A stretch of DNA of 64,000 nt from Pontiellaceae bacterium B12219 (GTDB taxonomy: Bacteria > Verrucomicrobiota > Kiritimatiellia > Kiritimatiellales > Pontiellaceae), in NCBI GenBank assembly GCA_029432795.1, contig JARNMJ010000002.1, positions 1 through 64,000 on the forward strand, in the 5' to 3' direction. The notes beneath the pieces are model-generated. The model was not told where the DNA came from and ran no database searches. It worked only from the letters and a program-made list of their open reading frames with translations. Numbering within the stretch: the stretch's first letter is position 1; the number at the start of each line of letters is the position of its first letter. Below, one piece after another: positions 35,852 through 44,198 of the stretch. The translations under genes were made by a program, and so were the position numbers.

Positions 35852-36786
35852 TAAAAATCTCCCAGCAGTTTGATTTCACGTTCCAGCTTAAATCCGAATT
35901 TTTCCTCAACCGCATTCACCATTTTTTCCGTCAGCAGATAAACGTCCGTGGCCCTGGCGTCCGGTTCGGCAATAATGATATTGGCGTGCTTTTCAAAAAG
36001 GCGCGCCCCGCCCACCTTGAAATCTTTAGCCCCGGCCTCTTCCAGAAACCACCCCGCCGCCTGCCGCCGCTCGGCCGCCGATGTCGGTTCCACATTCCGG
36101 AAAACGCTGCCCGCACAGGGGTTGATTTTCCAGTCCGGGTGTTTAGTACGGCGCAGTTCCAGAATACGCTCCCGCTCCTGCCGCATCATTGAAACATCGC
36201 AACGTTTCAAAACCAGATCAGCCTCCAGCACAATTGCCCCATTTGTCTTCAATGCCGACGAACGATACGCAAATGCCAGCTCATCCGCCTGCACGCGGGT
36301 CACAACGCCCTTGGCATCCATCAGCCGCACCGATGTCACCACATCGCCGATCTGCTGTCCAAAGGCCCCTGCATTGCCGGCAATCGCACCGCCAACCGTG
36401 CCGGGTATCCCACTGCAAAAAGAAAGATCTCCGATGCCCTGCTCAATCGCGAGTCGCGCCAGCTCATCGAGCAGCGTATTCCCGGAAACCCGAACGCGCG
36501 GCCCATCAAATTCCACCACCGGATGTTCTTCGGCACAATAGCGCAGAATAACGCATTCCAGCCCCCGGTCCGATACCAGCAGATTGGACCCCTGCCCGAT
36601 CACCATATACGGCACCGAATGCTGCACGAGCAATGCAGCCGAAGCCGCCAGGGTTTCAGCATCGGGACAATGAATCAGCGCCGGGCACGGTCCGCCCAGC
36701 TGAAAGGTGGTATAGCTCCGCATTTCGGGCGACCGAATCACTTCGGCCGCGGCGGGCAGTTCTTCAAAAAGGCGATCATCAAGCAT
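35851..36786 (-). CDS. murB: UDP-N-acetylenolpyruvoylglucosamine reductase
   Basis: The 311-residue flavoenzyme reduces the enolpyruvyl group in UDP-MurNAc synthesis. FAD-binding PCMH features are visible: TTFQLGGPCPALI near residue 26, VIGQGSNLLVSDRG near 63, CSGIPGTVGGAIAGNAGAFGQ near 123, YRSSALK near 170 and GSVFRN with the catalytic serine near 225. C-terminal EREIKLLG is typical. Its stop overlaps the downstream start, so murB leads a three-gene operon. Confidence 0.95.
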   Translation of the reverse strand: MLDDRLFEELPAAAEVIRSPEMRSYTTFQLGGPCPALIHCPDAETLAASAALLVQHSVPYMVIGQGSNLLVSDRGLECVILRYCAEEHPVVEFDGPRVRVSGNTLLDELARLAIEQGIGDLSFCSGIPGTVGGAIAGNAGAFGQQIGDVVTSVRLMDAKGVVTRVQADELAFAYRSSALKTNGAIVLEADLVLKRCDVSMMRQERERILELRRTKHPDWKINPCAGSVFRNVEPTSAAERRQAAGWFLEEAGAKDFKVGGARLFEKHANIIIAEPDARATDVYLLTEKMVNAVEEKFGFKLEREIKLLGDF

Positions 36787-36849
36787 GGTTTCTTCCGCAA
36801 AATTCTCGCCAATCTAATCGCCCCTCAGCTAATTTCCAAGCATTGGACG

Positions 36850-37482
36850 ATGAAGATATTGATTTACAGTTTAATTCTGCTTGCAGGCAGCCCGGCATTT
36901 GCCGTGCTCTCCAATATCACCTTTGTGGCGTTTGATGTTGAAACCACGGGGTTTAGCCCCGCCTACGAGCGCATTATCGAAATCGGAGCTGTGAAATATC
37001 GGAACGGAAAAATCATCGATTCCACCCACTGGCTGGTGAATCCCGGCCGCCCGATCTTCAACAGCGAAATTCACGGCATCACCGATGAACAGGTTATCGG
37101 CCACCCCGGCTTTGCGGATACCTACAGAGCGTTCAGCGCCTTTGCCGGCGATTCCGTCCTGATTGCCCACAATGCCTCGTTTGATGTCCGCTTTATGGCC
37201 GCTGAAATTGAGCGAAACGGGCTCATCCCCCTGCCCAACCCGACAATCAATTCACTCACCCTCTTTCGGCGTTGGTTTCCCGATGCCGAATCGCACCGGC
37301 TCGGGCCGTTGGCCGAACAGCTCCGCATTCCGGTCAATGTCGAACACCGGGCCGAAGACGACTCCAAAACCCTTTTACTGATACTGGACCGGGGCCTCAA
37401 AGCCCGTCCGGATCTTACGCTGGCCCAGATGGCCGAAACCGCCAACGGCACCTACTGTTTTGATGGAACCCGAAAACCATGA
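36850..37482 (+). CDS. DEDDh 3'-5' exonuclease with a signal peptide
   Basis: The 210-residue protein has an ordinary DnaQ-like core: FDVETTG near residue 30 (Asp, Glu), HNASFDVRFM (Asp) and the closing His/Asp in VEHRAEDDSKTLL. Unusually it begins MKILIYSLILLAGSPAFAVLS, which looks like a Sec signal cut after AFA, so the nuclease may be exported. ATG 36850 is the only start that keeps the core without a long unrelated extension; no Shine-Dalgarno is seen, and a degenerate palindrome (36834-36848) touches it. The next gene overlaps by ATGA. Confidence 0.82.
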   Translation: MKILIYSLILLAGSPAFAVLSNITFVAFDVETTGFSPAYERIIEIGAVKYRNGKIIDSTHWLVNPGRPIFNSEIHGITDEQVIGHPGFADTYRAFSAFAGDSVLIAHNASFDVRFMAAEIERNGLIPLPNPTINSLTLFRRWFPDAESHRLGPLAEQLRIPVNVEHRAEDDSKTLLLILDRGLKARPDLTLAQMAETANGTYCFDGTRKP

Positions 37483-38246
37483 TGCGCGAAATCACCTCCA
37501 CCACCAATCCGCAGATCAAACACCTGCGCGCCCTCTCCTCCTCCAAAAAAGCCCGGCAGGAATCCGGCACCTTCATCATCGAAGGCTGGCGCGGCATTCA
37601 AACCCTGCTCGAACACAGCAGCCCCTACTGCAAAATCGAACAGCTCGTCATTTCCAGGGATTGGAAGAAACCCCTGCCGAAAAGCATCGATACCCTCGTT
37701 CTGCCCGAACACGTCTTTGAAAAAATTTCCGATGTCCGGAACGCACAGGGCATCCTCGCCGTCGTTTCGCCCATCGAAATGAAACACGCGCTGCCGGCCA
37801 CCGGAAAATTTCTGTTGCTCGACAACCTGCGCGATCCCGGCAACCTCGGCACGCTCATCCGCTCCGCCGTCGGTTCCGGTTTCGACGGCGTCCTGCTCTA
37901 CGGCGACTGCGTCGAGCCCCACAACCCCAAAGTCATCCGCTCCACCATGGGCACCTTCGCCTTTTCCAAAGTCTGGAACATCACGCCGCCCGAACTTTTC
38001 CAGGCCCTGGAAAACGGATTCGAACTCTGCGTCACCACCGGACTCGACGGAGAAAACCTCTACAAAACCACCTTCAGCGAAAAAACCATCCTCGTCATCG
38101 GCTCCGAAGCCCACGGTGTTTCCGAGGAATTATTCGAACGCGCCGCAAAAAAAATAACCATTCCCCTGCAGCCCGAATGCGAATCCCTCAACGCCGCCGT
38201 CGCTGGCAGCATCTGCATGTTTCACATGCAGAACGGACATCACTAA
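37479..38246 (+). CDS. TrmH/SpoU-family RNA 2'-O-methyltransferase
   Basis: The 255-residue protein begins with a substrate-binding domain (residues 1-90: NPQIKHLRALSSSKKARQESG, FIIEGWRGI) followed by the SPOUT knot: LLLDNLRDPGNLGTLIRSA near 112, VIGSEAHGVSEEL near 206, and IPLQPECESLNAAVAGSI near 228. It should methylate rRNA or tRNA; target not predictable. Two exact palindromes encode SRDWKK (37652) and FQALE (37998). It ends tail-to-tail with hsdR, overlapping 4 bases. Confidence 0.92.
   Translation: MMREITSTTNPQIKHLRALSSSKKARQESGTFIIEGWRGIQTLLEHSSPYCKIEQLVISRDWKKPLPKSIDTLVLPEHVFEKISDVRNAQGILAVVSPIEMKHALPATGKFLLLDNLRDPGNLGTLIRSAVGSGFDGVLLYGDCVEPHNPKVIRSTMGTFAFSKVWNITPPELFQALENGFELCVTTGLDGENLYKTTFSEKTILVIGSEAHGVSEELFERAAKKITIPLQPECESLNAAVAGSICMFHMQNGHH
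37652..37666. repeat. 15-bp palindrome TTCCA-GGGAT-TGGAA
   Basis: Exact copy in the SpoU gene, read as SRDWK between the substrate-binding and catalytic domains. Confidence 0.75.
37998..38012. repeat. 15-bp palindrome TTCCA-GGCCC-TGGAA
   Basis: Exact copy, palindromic over 19 bp (37996-38014), read as F-Q-A-L-E. Confidence 0.75.
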
Positions 38247-41200
38247 ATCGCCACGCGGCCGTTGAGCTGGTCGATCCGCTTCACAATTTCCTGCGCCACA
38301 TCAATCCGACCCTCAAATAGATCAATCAGCGAGCCGTGCCGCGTGAACGGGTGTTCGTTCAGCGTGCTCTTCTCCAGATAACCGTTCGCCACAATATGCC
38401 GCACAATGCGCTGCACAAACTCCAGCTGATGGCTGTCGAGCGACTGATCGTTAATGAATTCCGAAAAGAGCGCATTCGCCGCCGTCTGATCCAGTCCCAC
38501 CAATCCCGCCACCAGTTTCAGCAGCGGTTCGTCGCCGAACGCCTTGCGATAATCGTCCTCACTGCCCAGCTCATCCCAAAGCACATGCTCCAGATGTTTG
38601 CAGTCGTGCGGCGTTAGTTCCTTATTAAACCGCAGCTTATGCACCACCAGATCATTTTCATAATCCTGCAGATAGGCATCCACCTTTTTGCGATAACTGT
38701 GAAATTCGCCCGATCCATATTCGCCTTCATGCTCCGCCCAACCCAGTACCTCATCTTCAAACGAAGTGTAATAAATCGCGCAGCGCCAGCCGTACGCGTT
38801 CATAATCGAAGGTGTCCGCCGCCTTCCAGAAGGCATCCGTCTGCACCTCCGCAATCAGTTCCGCCTGCTGTTTCACCTGCGGCAGATTGCCGATCTTCTG
38901 CAGGTTTTCAGCCGTCGTCTGCACCTTCATGCGCGGTCTGGAAACCGGCTCGCCGCGCAACGCGGCATATTCAATCGTATACATCAGATAATCGAACCGC
39001 TTCGCCAGTTCTTCATCCTCAATCGCCGGCACCAGCGGCGCAATCTGCCGTTCCAGTTCGCGCAGCATTTCATCCGAAATCGTCTGCCAGCGTTTTTTCT
39101 GATTATACCGATGGATAAACTCAATCCGCATCCGGCTGTAAAACCGCGATTCATCAATCTCGCAAACCGCCGCGTGCAATGCATCCACCAGGCTGGTGCG
39201 ATACGCGGCCAAGGCGTCCGTCTGATGGTCGGCATGCTGCAGCTCCTGCGCAATACGCGCCCGGATGTTAAACAGATTTTCCGAAAGCGACTTCACCGCC
39301 TTCGCCTCTTTCCCGTTTTTATTTGCGCGGAAATACTCGAAGTTGCCGCAATAGTCGAAAATCACAAATGCTTCTTTATCCTGCCCGCCGCCGAACAGGT
39401 TTTCACATAAACGCGTGCCCCGCCCGATCATCTGCCAGAACTTCGCCTTCGACCGCACCCGCTTGAAAAAGACCAGATTCACCAGCTCCGGAATATCAAT
39501 CCCCGTATCCAGCATATCCACCGAAATCGCAATCCGCGGATTTTTCTCCTTCTCGCCCAGATCTTCGATCACCCCGTCGACATACTTAATGCCGTTATAA
39601 ATGCAGGCGGCCTGACCGGGATATTCCGGAAAGAGCGTGTTGAACCGCCGCAGAATAAATTCCGCATGTTTCGTGTTCGCCGCGAAAATGATCGTCTTGC
39701 CAATCCGATCGCCGCCGCGCACCTTGATGCCCTTTTCCATTAAATCCTGCAGCACCCGGTCGACCGTATTATCGTTAAACAGGAATTTATTCAGCTCCTC
39801 GCTCGAAACCTCCGTCACCTCTTCGTCAAAGGTCTCCTCCCAATGCTCCTGCTCCTCCGGCGAAAGCTCATCGTAATGAATGCCCTGCTCCAAAAACTTC
39901 AACGACGTCTCCACGCTCCGGTACGGCACCAGATGCCCTTCATCAATCGCCTCGCCCAGCTCATAGGCAAACGTCGGCACATCGTCTTCAATATCGAAAA
40001 TGGAATACGTGTTTTTGTCGATGTCGCTTTTCGGCGTCGCCGTCAGCCCCAGCAGATAGCTGTCGAAATACGTAAAAATGTCCTGATATTTTTTATAGAT
40101 CGACCGATGCGACTCATCCACGATCACCAAGTCAAAATGGCCGCAGGTAAACAGCGGCGATCCATCCTTGCGCTTCGTCGAATCAATCGCATTCATCATC
40201 GTCGGATAGGTGCTGAAAATCATCCGCGACAACGGGTTGTTGTCCTTGTCGTCCGTCTTTTCCAGCAGATTGCACATGCTCAGATTCGGCAGCAGCGCCG
40301 CAAAATTCTTCTTCGCCTGCTTCACCAGTTCCCGTCGGTCGGCCAGAAACAGAATATTTTTAATCCAGCCGTGGCGCTGCAGCACCTCCACCAGCGAAAT
40401 CGCCGTGCGCGTTTTGCCCGATCCCGTCGCCATCACCAGCAACGACTTGCGCTGCCCCTTCTGCAGATTATCGCACACCGCCTGAATCGCCTTTTTCTGA
40501 TAGACCCGCCCCGCAATTTCATCCCGCGGACTCACGCCCTTCAGCGACGTGCGATGCTGCTTCTGGAAATTATAGGCATCCAGTTCATCCTTCGTAAAAA
40601 AGCCGAATACCGTGCGCTCATTGGCCTGCTCGTCATCGTGGAAATACGTTGTAAACCCGTTCGTTGTATACATCAGCGGGCGCACGCCATGCTTGCGTTC
40701 CAGACCATCCGCATACAGCTTTGCCTGCACCTTGCCCACCTGCGGATCCACCGACGTACGCTTCGCCTCCACCACCGCCAGCGGATCGCCGTTGTCGGCA
40801 TAAAGCACATAATCCGCAAACCCCTTGCCCGACGGATTCGGCATGCCCGCCACCTCCACCTCTTCCAGGCAGTTGGTGCCGATTTCCCAGCCCGCCATTT
40901 TCAGCGCGTGGTCGATGTAAATCTTGCGCGTCTTAAACTCGCTGATGTCGTCGCAATCAAACGCCTCATGCGGGGTTTCCCGCACCGTCGCAAAAGCCGC
41001 ACGCTCCTGCGCACTCCGTAATTCATTTTTCAGTGCGTCCCGCTCCGCCGCCCAGGCCGCCTCCTTTTGCTCTAGCGCCTTCTGCATCGCCAGCGTCCGC
41101 TTTTCCAACGCCGCCCCGTCCGGCAGCAGCGCCGCGTCAAACACCACCCGATGGCTCGCCTTCGCGTAAGTGAACGCCAGCCAGCGCACAAAATCATACA

Positions 41201-41540
41201 GATTTTTCAGCGACAGCTCCGTCTCATCGCGCCGCATGCTTTTCGCCGTATGCGCCGCCATATTTCCCAGCGAAACCACAAACTTAATGCGCGGAAAAAG
41301 CCGCGAATCGATCAGCCGCTTAAATTGAACATCGTGGATCAGCGACGACAGATTATCCTGATACGGCACCGTCAGCCCCTTGTCGTAGCGATACATCCAC
41401 TTCACCGCCACCTCCAGCGCCCGGCGCGACTGCAGCGCGCACGTCGCGTTCGACACCGCAATCGACGCCTCCGCCTCCGCGCACACCGCCCGCACCGCAT
41501 CGAAATAGGGATAGGCCTTCAGAAAATCAAATTGGCTCAT
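38243..41540 (-). pseudogene. hsdR: Type I restriction endonuclease HsdR (EcoEI type), frameshifted near the C-terminus
   Basis: The main frame (38757-41540) gives 927 residues: N-terminal HsdR domain, helicase motor with VMATGSGKTRTAISL near 370, DESHRSIYKKY near 480 and IGRGTRLCE near 708. It stops at LRDLLHFV, then the rest (YYTSFEDEVLGW to QLNGRVAI) continues in another frame to 38243. The junction is near 38775-38790, where a small out-of-frame deletion is likely since linker residues seem missing. The last about 180 residues support subunit assembly, so cutting activity may be lost. Last gene of the hsd operon. Confidence 0.85.
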
Positions 41541-41546
41541 TGCGCT

Positions 41547-42467
41547 TCACCCTTCCTGTTCTCTCTCGTCATGGCGAGAGTCTGCTTCACAAAACCGTTC
41601 CACCCAACTATTTGCCTGTTCGCAACTGGCACGCGTGGCCTCGGGCTCTTCAAAGGCCGAAAGCCACAATGCGCGCCCTTCCAAAAACGCATCCGTCCAA
41701 TCCCTGGAAATCGTTTTCGGCAGCGCCATCGGCATCACCCAGATGAGCCGCGCCGACCCCGCCCGCAGCGTATCCCGGCACGCCCGCTCGCCCGGCGAAA
41801 AAAACGTACTGCACACCACGCCCGGAAAATCCGATATCTCCCGCTGCAGTGCCCGGACTTCCGCTTCCGAACTTTTCCGCGAAACCCGCAATGCCCGCCG
41901 GGGTCTCACCTTCAGCAACTCCGTATTTCCCACAAACCGGCTCTGCTTGATCCGCCCGCGCGACACGCCCTTCAGCGCCCACCGCCGCGGATTCGCCCGG
42001 ACATACGCCTCCCGAATCTCCAGCACCTCCGGCTCAAAACAAATCACATCCCAATAATTCGGGGCCCACACCTGCTCTTTCCCGCCATGGCTCTGCCCTT
42101 GCTCGCCATGGCGAGCTCCTGCAACAAGCCCGCCTTTTCTCGCCAACCGCGTCACACTGCCTTTGAACATGTTCAACACCTCGCCCAGCCCGGCGCCGCC
42201 CGCCGAACAGATGCGCACAATACCGTGAAAATGGTTCGGCATCAGCTGCCACGCGCCCAGTTCAATGTGCGCATAGTGCGCCGGAATCTCCGTCCAGCAC
42301 TGTTCCACCAGCGACCCCAGCGCATTCGGAACCATTTTCACGCCATCTATTCGACCGAACAGCATCCTGTGATAATCCGCGCACATCGTCACGAAGTACC
42401 AGCCCGGCTGCGAATAATCCCGCCCGTCCATCCGAAGCTTCTGCGACATGCTTTTCTTAAATTCCAT
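41547..42467 (-). CDS. REP-associated tyrosine transposase (RAYT) with C-terminal extension
   Basis: The first half of this 306-residue protein is a Y1_Tnp HUH domain: QPGWYFVTMCADYHRMLFG near residue 25, then WQLMPNHFHGIV near 75, the His-hydrophobic-His metal site, and a helix after GEVLNMFKGSV that should bear the nicking Tyr. RAYTs of this type process REP hairpins and are normally single copy. The second half (from about 190; FSPGERACRDTLRAG, IWVMP) looks like a separate Rossmann/SLOG-like domain, tentatively. ATG 42467 has GGAG 4 bases upstream. It sits inside the hsd operon with tight spacing, and its own DNA has small CTCGCCATGGCGAG-type hairpins. Confidence 0.8.
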   Translation of the reverse strand: MEFKKSMSQKLRMDGRDYSQPGWYFVTMCADYHRMLFGRIDGVKMVPNALGSLVEQCWTEIPAHYAHIELGAWQLMPNHFHGIVRICSAGGAGLGEVLNMFKGSVTRLARKGGLVAGARHGEQGQSHGGKEQVWAPNYWDVICFEPEVLEIREAYVRANPRRWALKGVSRGRIKQSRFVGNTELLKVRPRRALRVSRKSSEAEVRALQREISDFPGVVCSTFFSPGERACRDTLRAGSARLIWVMPMALPKTISRDWTDAFLEGRALWLSAFEEPEATRASCEQANSWVERFCEADSRHDEREQEG

Positions 42468-42494
42468 CGGTCTCCACAAACTTGCTCTTCTTCG

Positions 42495-42767
42495 CTAAAG
42501 CGAGATATCTCCTCGAAACGCGGCCTGCATCAGCGCCGCAAACAAACCCTCCTTTTGAACTGTCAAGGAATCCTTGACAGTTGCCCCTTCCGGCAATTCC
42601 CCCTCTTTCAGGATGTTATTGATATGCAGGCTGATATTTTGTTTGGTCGACGCAAAAAGTTCGGCCATTTCCAGCTGCGTCAGCCAAACCGAGCCCTCCT
42701 CCGCACGAAGTCGAAGTTCGGTATGCCCATCGGCACTGTGATAAAGAATCAACTCATTGCTCATCAT
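42495..42767 (-). pseudogene. RhuM N-terminus fused to an HsdS tail
   Basis: The 90-residue frame begins like RhuM/virulence-type proteins often placed in type I R-M loci: SVWLTQLEMAELFASTKQNISLHI, with ATVKDSLTVQKEG to residue 74. It then switches to LFAALMQAAFRGDISL, which matches the end of the neighbouring HsdS (LFAALNQRAFRGEL). The match is also clear in DNA (about 40 bases at 42503-42545 against 42935-42980). I infer a recombination that deleted most of rhuM and of a second hsdS. GAGGAA precedes the ATG, so the fusion may still be translated. Confidence 0.75.
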
Positions 42768-42794
42768 GTTTCCTCGCTATGCGGACGCGCGGAC

Positions 42795-42920
42795 GGCTGG
42801 GACAGCCAGCCCTACCTTTTGCCATTCAAGATTCAGGTTTGCCGCTTCGCTGCCGTCGCCTTGCGCCAACCTCACTTCGTGTCCTATTTCAAGTTTCACA
42901 TTTCCGGTTTCAGGTTTCAT
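42795..42920. repeat. Hairpin repeat and TTTCA-rich repeat between rhuM fragment and hsdS
   Basis: GGCTGGGACAGCCAGCC (42795-42811) folds on itself. Further on, TTTCAAGTTTCACATTTCC and GGTTTCAGGTTTCATCC (about 42885-42920) repeat a short TTTCA unit. Both types are common non-genic fillers in PVC-type genomes by general recollection. Confidence 0.5.
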
Positions 42921-42922
42921 CC

Positions 42923-44092
42923 CTAAAGTTCCCCTCGAAACGCGCGTTGGTTCAGCGCCGCAAATAAATCCTCCTGCTCCGACAACGAGGCCGACATCGC
43001 CGTTTTCTGCGCTTCAATCGCCGTAACCCGCTCCGCAAATTCCTGTTGGAGGGTGATGGGGGGAATATTAATTTCGATCTTCTTGAGTTCTTCTGCATTA
43101 ATATTCGCCATCCCAACAATGCTTTTTGCCTTATTCAGCAATACAGATTTTCCATGTTTGGAATTCAAATAAGCAGAAATATATTCAGGATCAGCCCTTT
43201 CATTAACAATTAACTTCACCAAATAACCTGCATAAGCCATCGGAGTTTCTTCTCGATAAACTGCGGTTTTTCCAACGAGTTCTTTACTGTTTGTCCTGTT
43301 GAAAAGTATTTCGCCTTTATGTACCAAATACTTCTCTTTTTCTTTTGCATCAAAATCTACGAATTTCAGACTTCGGAAATCCCATCCTCCTATATAGGTA
43401 ATGTTATTCATTCTTAAAATTGGATACTCGCCATCTGTTTCATGCGCTTTCTTGCTTGTTCCATATTGAGTTTTAACAGCCAAATCTTTGATCATTCCTT
43501 CCTCCCACCCCATGGGGTTGGTGACGGGGTCGCCGAACATGTCGTAGAAGAGGCTTTGGACGAGCTGGTCCATCAGGGCGATTTGCTGCTTGCGCTGATC
43601 GATTAACGCCTGCGCCGCATCCAGGATCGCCACAATCCGCCGCTGCTCCTCCATCGGCGGCAGGGGGATTTCATGCTTCCAAAATTCTTTCATTGTTAAA
43701 CGTGGCATTTTCGCGCCAGCAACAGCATTAGAAGCCCAAGAGACGAATTGTTTTGAGCGCAAATAGTGAACCAGAAACCATTTATTCAACTTTTCTGGAT
43801 TAGGTTTTAATGGAACCAATTCACTGGTTGCACATGCAAACTCATCAGGAACAACCACCTTGTTTAAATAAGGTCGTAATTTCGAATAAAGCACATTTTC
43901 TTCATCCACAAAATTAGTAGATGAAGATGCATCGGAAATTTGAATATATTGACGTTTCGAAATTTTTCCAGTGTCTGCTTCCACCTGATCCAAGGTTAAA
44001 TTCCAAATATGGGAAGAATCGGGACACTCTCGTTTTGACGGGCTCGCAGGACACACTTCCCCCAACGTCACCATTTTCCAACCCGGTTTCAT
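42923..44092 (-). CDS. hsdS: Type I restriction-modification specificity subunit HsdS
   Basis: The 389-residue subunit chooses the DNA target for the HsdMS complex. It shows two half-sites: TRD1 (residues about 1-165) followed by the conserved helix HEIPLPPMEEQRRIVAILDAAQALIDQRKQQ (cut into two pieces here: HEIPLPPMEEQRRIV and AILDAAQ), and TRD2 (about 195-345) followed by INIPPITLQQEFAERV and the coiled tail. ATG 44092 is preferred to 44107 because GGAG lies 7 bases upstream. The last codons are repeated in the rhuM fusion downstream. Confidence 0.92.
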   Translation of the reverse strand: MKPGWKMVTLGEVCPASPSKRECPDSSHIWNLTLDQVEADTGKISKRQYIQISDASSSTNFVDEENVLYSKLRPYLNKVVVPDEFACATSELVPLKPNPEKLNKWFLVHYLRSKQFVSWASNAVAGAKMPRLTMKEFWKHEIPLPPMEEQRRIVAILDAAQALIDQRKQQIALMDQLVQSLFYDMFGDPVTNPMGWEEGMIKDLAVKTQYGTSKKAHETDGEYPILRMNNITYIGGWDFRSLKFVDFDAKEKEKYLVHKGEILFNRTNSKELVGKTAVYREETPMAYAGYLVKLIVNERADPEYISAYLNSKHGKSVLLNKAKSIVGMANINAEELKKIEINIPPITLQQEFAERVTAIEAQKTAMSASLSEQEDLFAALNQRAFRGEL

Positions 44093-44112
44093 GATGGGCT
44101 CCCGCAAAGAAA

Positions 44113-44186
44113 GTAGAACAAGCGTCCCGCTTGTTTACGGTGGCGCGGCTCCGTTCGACGGGAAACAAGCGGGACGCTTGTTCTAC
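44113..44186. repeat. Perfect 24-bp inverted repeat between hsdM and hsdS
   Basis: Arms 44113-44136 and 44163-44186 are exact reverse complements, around a 26-base loop. The arm centre AAGCGTCCCGCTT is itself palindrome-like and shares GCGTCCCGC with the hairpin inside hsdM. Such REP/BIME-like units are the classic substrates of RAYT enzymes; one is encoded in the same operon. Confidence 0.85.
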
Positions 44187-44198
44187 GTTGTTGCGCGC

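Noticed and set aside
39843-41021. 392-codon plus-strand frame inside hsdR
   Set aside because: Arg/His-rich shadow of the hsdR coding strand; hsdR motifs show the true frame.
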